Below are positions 56,801 to 64,000 of a stretch of DNA of 64,000 nt, piece by piece. The notes beneath the pieces were generated by a model. The model worked only from the letters and a program-made list of their open reading frames with translations. It did no database searches and was not told the origin of the DNA. Position 1 is the first letter of the stretch; each line of letters opens with the position of its first letter. The position numbers were made by a program, and so were the translations under genes. The stretch is from Paracyclopina nana (Eukaryota; Arthropoda; Copepoda; Cyclopoida; Cyclopettidae), in the NCBI GenBank assembly GCA_019096065.1, contig JAGUCH010000005.1, forward strand, positions 4,712,001 through 4,776,000. The letters run 5' to 3'.

Positions 56801-59800
56801 CGTGCCCTAGAAAATGCTGCTCGGTTTTTATGCTATGTATCACTGGCTCTCATCAGCTAGCATCCAGTGGTTTGAGAGCAATAAAATAGACTTTTAAATT
56901 GCATTTCATGTGAATTTGCACCTATGGCATAGTGGTTAGAGGGCTTGGCTCTTGATTCCGCAGTTTAGGGTTCAAACCCCAGTCATTCCTCAATTTTTTT
57001 GGTTTCTTTATCTGACTTAAATTATGTTTAAGTCCTATACATAGCATGCGTTTTTCATGGTGTCACCATAGCTCAGTGGCAAGAGTATTGGAATGCTGAT
57101 CCAACTGGCTGAGGTTCAAATCTTGGATGATTCTCTCTTTTTTCTAACGTCTTTGGAATGTTGATTAGTTTCATGGAATATGAGGAGCATTAAACTACTT
57201 AAAATCCCTCAAATTTGATTCCAGGGCCGTTAAGTATTTAATATCCCCCAAATTGCTTAGAAAGAACTGTGATATAAAAGAGCTGAGTCGGATCGGTAAA
57301 CTGAATTATAACACGAGGAAATCGTATTACAGTATATAAAAAATCCTCTGAACCGTGTGTAGCTCTGCGAGCGGCTAAAAACAAATAACGCTAAAAGCGA
57401 CATGCGAATTTTCGCACGGTTCACTTAACAACTTTTGCACAGCTGTGAGCGAATTTCGCTGATTAGCGGTTTACACCAGGAAGCTGAGTACAAGGTTTTT
57501 TTCATTGGGGAAAATGCAAAGTACGAAGAGTGTGCATCGTGTGAATAATAACAACAGCTACGGGGTGCACGTAGCAAAAAGAGTAGCCACTTGTCAAGTA
57601 GCAATAAATATCTTTTTTTCTCAATTGGCTTTTTTGGGTGATGCCTGGATAAGGTTAAAATGACTCGTTTATGAAACAGGATCTGCAGCAGCAGGGATAA
57701 TCTGGGTATACGAATATTGAAGAGACGCTTTCATCGCGATGACAACAAATTAAATGGCTCCTTGTATAAGAGGATCTTGGCTTAAAATTTGATAAGCCCG
57801 TCTCGTACTCCAGAGTGTCATTAAAAATGCATTGTAAGCAAACTTACCTCGCGATGCACTCTTGCCAACCCACTTGGCGAGCAAATTTTTCGGGGGCATC
57901 TGCCTTGGCAAACAAGACTCTCATCAGACGCCGACTAATTGCCAACTTGACGTCCACTTCGGCTCGTTGCAAATGGTGGAGGAGGCCAAGAATGCCTTGG
58001 TAGCTGGAGTTGTCCTCAAATATCGTCATGAGATCAAAAAGACTTGTGGCTTCTTCCTCGTTGAGTGGTTCTTCGAGCCGTTTCATGCGCAAGTGGAGTA
58101 GGCCCAAATATTTAGCCTCATGCAAATGCATCCGGTTCATTTTGAAACGAGAGGCCACTCTAGGAGTTTGTAGCATCACCGAGAGCAGCCTCAGAATTGT
58201 AAGCCTCGTACTCAGCTGGAAAGTTTTCTCGAGGAGGAGGCAATAAAGCAAATCAGCTCTTTTGGCCTCGTAGAGCACGAGGAACATCTGGTCTTTGGCC
58301 ACCTTGGACTCGAGGTAGTGAATCAACATTTCTGCCATTTCAACCAAAATCAGCTCTTGTTTGAAAGTCAGCATGAATGAGACGATGGGGATGGCATCCT
58401 TGGCGCTGACCTCTCGTTGCAAAAAGTACTTGATGAGGCCAAACAGAGCCATGCGGATGGTCTTGCAGTCATCCGCGTTGAGGCTGGAGTTATCACAATA
58501 ATGAGTTCTCACGACGTCAAGAAGAAACTGGACTCCAAACTTCTTCCTGAAGTACTTGCGATCACCTTTCACCAAGGTTGACAAGTATTGAATGTGGCCA
58601 ATTTGCACGTGGAACAAGGACCGCGACCAGATTCGAAAGTCGAACAGAATGCTGTGGTAAATCTGGTAGAGCAGCTTTTGATCCAGTGAAGATTGAGCCA
58701 GTTCCACGAGCAATTGAGCTGCCATTAGTACGTTCACATCAATGAGGCTCGGTTTGGCTTCACTCAAAAGTGAGCCAATAATAGCAACGCCTCCGCCTCT
58801 CATTAATTGCTCCAGGTTAATGGTATGGGTGGAAACAAAGTTTTTGATGAGTGTCAAAAAGCCCGAGATGGGATTTTGCTCGAGTTTCCAGTCGGAAAAC
58901 GAGCTCGAGGGCACCAATTCCCAATCGTGCTCATGCTCGTGGGATCCACTCCTCTTCTTGCGATTTTTCTTTGACTTTTGAGTCTGAAATGCATCCTCCT
59001 CTCTGGATGACATGAGACTTATAGCTTCTTTATCTTCGAGCTCCGAGAAAGCAGCCGACTCCAGAAGCGGAAAAATCACGTGCACTCCTCCGCTGAGGCA
59101 ATTGATGACATCCTTCACATCATGAGTGCAATGAGGGGTTGCGCTGATGTGGCCCTCAAACGAGTGGGGAGAATGGAGGTTGGGGCAAACGTTGTTGCGA
59201 CAAGCTCTCGCACTGTAGAAAAATACCAATCTGTTGTTGATATCGACAGCTTCGGGGGAATCCTCCGAGGAGAAATGGAGCCCATTGTTGGGGCCCATTG
59301 AGTATAGCAGCTTGACAAGGTTGGGCGCGAGGGCATCTTGAAAGCAGCAAATCATGCCCATTTGGCCGGAAAGACTAACCGGCTTGCCCCACAATTGATC
59401 CTCGAGGCCAATCAATGTCCACCTCACATGGGGATCGTTTGACCCCGACTTCATATGAGGCAGATTAAACACCCCAGGCACTCCAATTTTGATGGCATCC
59501 ATGATGCCCTCCTTCAGCGTTGGTTTCGCAACTTGGTTCATGTTCAGAGCCGGCACATTGCCCCTTCTAAGCGGTGATCCAATCTGGAAGGAAAATGCAT
59601 TCGATACAATCTTATTATCCGATAGCTGAAAAGCTTTTGCTTACGGTGCAATAAGAAATAGGCTCGTTGAGTGAAGGATACTTGAGAACGCAATCCATCC
59701 TTTTGGCTCCGTCGACAAAAATCTGCAGTTGACTTGACCCGAAAGGCCTTTTTGCAGCCGCATGGCAAACATCTATACAATGCCACTGTTCATCGTCAAT

Positions 59801-61822
59801 AGGGCCGTCCTCGAGGGGCACAGCGAGAAACTCCTTTTTGTGGGCAACTGCCACAACAAACGTGCCCCCAGAGGTTACAAAAGCCTCGAATCCATTGCCT
59901 CCACTCGTGTAAAAGCTGTACACTTGCCTCCTCTGCTGGGTGAACGTTTCCAGCTGGTCCAGCCTCAGCCAACAGTGGAAAGTGAAGCCGTAGGTGGGGC
60001 CAGACCATTGACGAATATTGGGCACGGTAAGGCCATCGGTATTTGCAGAAATGTCAAAGTATTGGCGACACGCCACGAACCCATCCCCCTTTGACATGGA
60101 CGAGAGTACATGAATTATGTGGCTTTTAAAAGGGAAAGAGTCTTTGAGAAGTCCAATCACGAGCTTCAGTTCCAACGGAGTGATCGAGTGCATCCCAAGG
60201 GACTTGAGAAGCAACAGGAGCTCAACAGCGCTTTTCCTATCCAGTCTCCCATGGGCTTTCCTTAGTGTTTCCACAATCTTGAGAATCAGGCCCGACTGAC
60301 AACATAGCATCTTGTTCTGAATATTGGCCGCACACAAGGCCCTCAACTTTTCGCAAAGCCACAACTGCTGATTGCCATTCTCGTATTCGGTCTCGCTCAC
60401 CCACTGCAGCAAATACAGAATGGGTTGAATATTCTTGATCAACTTTTTCGTTGGCATCTGGGGATTGGAGTTGTGAGCTGCCATGTTTAAAATAGCAGCC
60501 AATATGTCCGAATCAGGAGGCCCCAGCCCATTGACCTCGTTGAACAGCTCATCGTAACCGTGCATTTTCAGCATTTTTTCGTTGGCCAAGGGGCAGTCTG
60601 ACAGCAAAAGGCTGATCCGGTTTATCACAACAATGAGTAGGGTTTTGCGTCCCTGCTTGTCTAGCTTGCAATCTCGTAATATATCGAGCAAAAGTTGTAT
60701 GGTCCCATTTTGGGCAAAGAGCGTTTTCAGCTCCGTCTGCTTGGTTTCGGAATCGAGGACTTTGGTCAGCACTGCCACACCTTCGACCAAGGCAGGCATT
60801 GATGCGCAGCCCTCCTTCTCCACCAATGACCTGAGGATTTGGTGGTATTGCTGGACAATGCTGTTCACATCAACCTGGCGCTCGTGAATGGGCGTCTCGT
60901 GAAGGAGCTGAATTGACTTGGCTGAACAGAATATTGCACAAACATGAAGCTCTTGGCTTGCAGTATCCGAGTCTCTGACTGTTTTTAGAAGCATTTTCGA
61001 GGTGGCAGGAGAGATAGCTCGTATCCCATTTGCCCTCGAGCCAGCTATAATTGCTCCCAAAACGGTGAGCATTTCAAGGCCAATGTCGGGAAAGCACTCG
61101 ACCAATGCAGTTTCAAAGGACTCATAAAGAAAGGGAATGGTCTCTTGATGCAAGGCGGCACAAGTGGGGGATAAGAGTTGCTTTTCGCTGTAGGCACAAG
61201 TCTTGTTTAGCAAATAGGCCCTCCATTGAAAATATGGGTCGTAAAGGGACTCGAGAAAATGACATGACTGAATGATAAAGGCTACAATTTCCTCTCTTAG
61301 GCTTTTGGTGGCTTCTTCCGCTTTTTTCTTGGACTTGCGCATGAAGAAGGTGGACTCGAGCTCGAGCAAATTTTGCAGGAGCAGAGTTGCTATCTGAGTT
61401 ATGGTTCTGACAAAATTCATTGACGCGACTAGGGGAATGTGGTCGACCTGGCGGCAGGTTATGGTCAGGCACTCGACGAGTTGCCTGCACTTTGTCACGA
61501 GGGTCGCATCGATGTCGCCTTGGTCAGCAGTGTCCTTGTCAATGATGAGGAACTTGGACAACGCTGGCAAGAGCTCATCGGGCAACTCGCCAAGCTCCAC
61601 ATGACAGCCACCATCCAGGCAGGCAACCACTGCAGTTTTCCAATCGGAGCTGACACGTTTCTCCCAGGAGCCTACAAATCCCTTCACAAAGTTCCTGAAG
61701 CATTTTTCGTCACTCTTCTCAGTGAATGCAGCCCACGTGGCCTTGAGGCTGTCTTCGAGGATGAAGGCCTCCGGCGGCGGGGGCCCACTGAGACCAGCCC
61801 CACTACTACTCGACATCTCCAC
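50857..61822 (-). CDS. Neurobeachin-like BEACH-WD40 protein (NBEAL1/2 homologue)
   Basis: The exons are 61822-59645, 59583-57848, 55496-52880 and 52545-50857. Phase is kept, giving 2739 residues, close to human NBEAL1/2. It is a large scaffold for vesicle and granule trafficking, acting on cytosolic membrane faces. An armadillo-like N-terminus (ERQVDVNSIVQQYHQIL matches the NBEAL1 region ERQVETSTI-like) leads to a concanavalin A-like domain (about residues 600-800) crossing the exon 1/2 junction (PFGSSQLQIFVDG, LNEPISYCT). A PH-BEACH domain starts near residue 1960 (VTTNYVYFFDG). The BEACH domain (about 2085-2360) contains REISNFEYLMQLNTIAGRTF, YPVFPWV and FHYGTHYSNSAMVLHYLVR, spliced within HYSNS|AMV. 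The C-terminal WD40 repeats run to the end. Only four exons is very intron-poor for this family. USP7 ends 288 bases upstream. Start: first ATG of a long frame with MEMSSSSGAG. Confidence 0.93.
56556..56739. repeat. Long inverted-repeat hairpin in NBEAL intron 2
   Basis: Left arm GAGCTGGGGCACGTAAA, GGGTCATTAAATAGCT and GGATTTTAAAATGG is mirrored as CCATTTTAAAATCC, AGCTATTTAATGACCC and TTTACGTGCCCCAGCTC. The arms are about 75 bp at high identity around a short G+C-rich loop (about 56635-56655) that is itself nearly palindromic. It could be a foldback MITE; no target duplication was recognised. Confidence 0.85.
56918..57000 (+). pseudogene. tRNA-like module 1 (A box, B box, T-run)
   Basis: TGGCATAGTGG (56925-56935) fits the A box and GGTTCAAACCC (56969-56979) the B box, with normal spacing. 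Seven T follow (56994-57000). The T-arm pairs partly but the acceptor stem is degenerate, so this is not a working tRNA. It resembles the head of a tRNA-derived SINE. Confidence 0.6.
57062..57143 (+). pseudogene. tRNA-like module 2 (A box, B box, T-run)
   Basis: TAGCTCAGTGG (57069-57079) and GGTTCAAATCT (57113-57123) are A- and B-box-like, with the same spacing as module 1. The anticodon arm is good: stem TTGGA/TCCAA around loop ATGCTGA, which puts GCT in the anticodon. Acceptor and T-stems are poorly paired. Six T end the unit (57138-57143). Confidence 0.6.
57349..57423. repeat. Small inverted repeat
   Basis: TGAACCGTG (57349-57357) is perfectly inverted as CACGGTTCA (57415-57423), with a 57-base interior. 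It abuts the TIR element on its right side. It may be the remnant of another small element. Confidence 0.5.
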
Positions 61823-61904
61823 GCCGACACTAGAAAAATAAGAGCAAGAAAAAGATGAAATTGGGGAGTAATGGCAATTATGTAATAATTATAGTAGTAG
61901 CATG

Positions 61905-61910
61905 TTTATT
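61905..61910 (-). terminator. Poly(A) signal of USP7
   Basis: Minus-strand AATAAA lies 200 bases past the USP7 stop codon at 62110. It is between USP7 and the NBEAL start, so the two genes are separate transcripts. Confidence 0.55.
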
Positions 61911-62109
61911 TTTTTAGAAGCAATTGTGTGTCTCTCTGTGTTTTTTAATAGCAGCAGCATCAGATGGTCTCGGGTTTCTTCCTCAACTCTTGATCAGTTA
62001 TTATGTGGTCAATATCATAGTGATGATGATAGTGGACAAAGTCTCTAGCACTAGATTAGGAGTATGGTAGTCAAATTTTATAAACTGGATGATCATGACG
62101 ATCCACTGT

Positions 62110-64000
62110 TCAATTGTAGATTTTGATGGCCTTTTCCATGTAGTTATATCGAGCCCGTTTGGAGTTTTTGTTCTGATGCTGCAGTCCGATAAACGGTTTG
62201 GCATGCTGATTCCCTGAATGCTTTGTATCTTGCGACGGAAGCTGAAAGTCTCTTAGTCGAACGGTTTTGATTTGCTCCTCGTCGAGGTAACGGGGTCGGC
62301 CCATGCACACGAGAGATACGCGATACTTTTCAAACTCTTTGTCCGACACATCCAAGAAAGTCTGAATTCGCTCCTTGACCGAGTCAAAAGACTCGCCTTC
62401 CTTCACCTTGAGCAGGAAAGGATGCCCGAAAGTGGAGTATGCCTCTTTTTGGTAATGAGCCACAGGCACCAACAGTTCGTCTTCCCCAAGCTCCCTTTGA
62501 TCTGGAGGAATTTCCTCTATGCGATAAGACTTTTGGGTAGTGACCGTTGTTAGGTGGTCAATATTCATGTCGGGCCGATAAATAACAAAGATCTTGCTAG
62601 ACATAAGTTCCAGCAGACGCAGAGGTCCTTCCACTTTCAGATGCTGTTTAGCCTCATCCAGCAGGTTTGAGATCCATCCACTTTTGTTGGGGTAGAGAGT
62701 CAACTCCTGTTCAGTTTTCTGTAAGAGATTGCAATTAGCAGACGATCACGTGGATTTGAACACATACGCTATCGATTTCTTTCTGCCCACGTGTTACATG
62801 CATTAGTGAATAAAAATGTATCTGTACCTGGTCTTTAGATAGGTAGGTACACTTGATCTGCTTCTTGTTTTCCAGCTCGTGGATTGGAATGGCAAGCTTT
62901 TGATAGAACATCTTTTTTGGCTGCTTGGGACGCACATACACTAGCAGATCCTTGAGCGTACCGTCATAAGTACACCTGAGTGCGTGGCCAGGCTTGTCAT
63001 AATTTTGAGTCTTGAAGAACTGTAGATAAGTGGGATCCACTTCCAAATGCTTCGCAGCTGCTGCCACCATTTGATCATACTCGGTTCTTTGCGAAAGGGT
63101 CAAAGTAAAGCCAACGTCATTTGGGTTGTTTTTATCGACGAAAGTCACTTCCACTTTGTAGAACAGGTCGCGAAAATAATCTCGGCAGGTAGGCAACCTT
63201 GAAAATATAAACAATAACAATAAATGCTTCCGAAAGCAACAGTAACACAAATTATACCGTGCCTTCTCGCCCTAAATCTTGAAATTAAAACTGAAGCGAA
63301 TTTTTTAAATCAATTTCATCATAAATTCAAAGTTTGCCTTTGATTGACGAAAATACTCATTTTCAGCTCAACTCATGACTTGCTACACATCTTACAGCTA
63401 AAGCCTACATGACTACGTACTTAGAGGCATAACTTCGATACTAATAAGAAATATTAATGAAATCATAATAATTTCCAGCAGGCATTATTTTTTAAAAGGT
63501 TCAAAAAATTACCTATAATTTCCGTCGGCATTTTCCTTCTGGAAAACCAATATATCCCCATCCATGAGCTCCTCGAGAACGTGCTCAAGCGGCTTATCCA
63601 GATTTTCCACCTTTTCAAGCATATTTGGCTTGATTTCCTCGTAGATGTTAAGTGCAGTACCCACAGGTAAGCTAGCTCTTTTCACGAGTTCAGGGACAAT
63701 AGACGTCATTTTCGCAGTGATGCCCACATACATGTGACCCATGTAGTACACTTTCTCCTTGGCGGGGTCGTAGTACTTGAAGAAGAGCATAACGTCCTGA
63801 TCCTTGTCGAAGGTGGGAAGAGGTCCCGACACTTCTGGGTTGGCAACCTCAAGGAACACTGTCCATGGGTTGACGCTCTCGGCCACATCCACGATGGACT
63901 TGTTCAAGTCGTTATCCACATCGACCAGTGTGGGCCGAAGGGTCTGATTGGTACGGTGGTTCATGGGCCAGAGCCTCATCCGGTCGGGTGTCTGGCCAGA
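62110..64000 (-). CDS. USP7: Ubiquitin-specific protease 7 (USP7/HAUSP), C-terminal part
   Basis: Exons 64000-63513 (running off the window), 63197-62828 and 62718-62110 are joined in phase and give 488 residues. USP7 removes ubiquitin from nuclear targets such as p53 and MDM2 homologues. What is present are the C-terminal ubiquitin-like domains: RLWPMNHRTNQT, PWTVFLEVANPE, FDKDQDVMLFFKYYDP, LEELMDGDILVFQKEN, then PTCRDYFRDLFYKVEVTF, LRCTYDGTLKDLL and PKQPKKMFYQKL, and last GHPFLLKVKEGESF and EFEKYRVSLVCMGR. The final ARYNYMEKAIKIYN matches the C-terminal tail that activates the catalytic domain in the human enzyme. The TRAF-like and catalytic domains lie beyond the right edge. Splice sites are standard; the window starts in phase 0. 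Confidence 0.96.

Larger units (their letters stand above)
56749..57338. mobile_element. TIR-bounded element enclosing two tRNA-like modules
   Basis: The left end TATATACTGTAATACGATTT and the right end AAATCGTATTACAGTATATA are inverted copies, and similarity continues inward for 35-50 bases with mismatches (CGAGTGTTTTAATGAAG against CGTGTTATAATTCAG). Flanking TA dinucleotides could be a Tc1/mariner-type duplication. It lies in intron 2 of the NBEAL gene. The interior has no coding frame but two Pol III-like units, each followed by a T-run. An assignment to a known family was not possible by eye. Confidence 0.65.

Noticed and set aside
56918..57143. Functional tRNA genes
   Set aside because: Acceptor and T-stems are poorly paired in both modules; only the internal promoter boxes and one anticodon stem are well formed.

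Overview
The window is nuclear DNA from a multicellular animal, most likely an arthropod. Genes have GT-AG introns, AATAAA-type poly(A) signals and no bacterial-style operons. The gene set is metazoan: hedgehog with a Hint domain, two ETS factors, the mitochondrial uniporter subunit EMRE, a neurobeachin-like BEACH protein, USP7, and a methuselah-like receptor. The last of these argues for an arthropod, but the species cannot be told from this sequence. The hedgehog, ESE-like ETS and receptor genes are visibly richer in G and C than their surroundings.

Bases 1-14517 are a transposon and satellite domain. An intact six-exon Mutator-like (MULE) transposase gene (5065-8373) sits between arrays of a 170-180 bp satellite. 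The array at 1-1980 runs opposite to those at 1990-4433 and 8487-14330. Each monomer can fold into two hairpins. The arrays end in G-rich blocks (near 4434-4640 and 14418-14517) with GG pairs about every 5 bp. A 218 bp hAT-type MITE with a perfect 8 bp target duplication follows at 14891-15108.

From 15.7 kb the window is mainly host genes. On the plus strand are a PEA3/ETV1-4-5 (Ets96B-like) factor in eight exons, then EMRE. On the minus strand are a two-finger C2H2 gene and a two-exon orphan. A foldback repeat lies at 26716-27575. A complete three-exon hedgehog gene (29484-30854) has about 2 kb of G+C-rich upstream DNA. Beyond it are a two-pass membrane protein and a close-packed small membrane protein (minus), a Ser/Pro-rich orphan (plus), an intronless SMB-domain methuselah-like receptor (minus), a beta-1,3-galactosyltransferase (plus), an ESE-like ETS factor with an AT-hook (minus), a four-exon NBEAL gene of 2739 codons (minus), and the 3' half of USP7 (minus), cut by the window edge.

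The large second intron of NBEAL holds a long inverted-repeat hairpin and a separate element of about 590 bp. That element has terminal inverted repeats and encloses two tRNA-like modules, each with an A box, a B box and a T-run. With the MULE-satellite domain, it is the least conventional structure here. Host genes show no clear shared pathway; the order reads as ordinary synteny. Exon coordinates were assigned by reading splice sites and checking that codon phase is kept across every junction.
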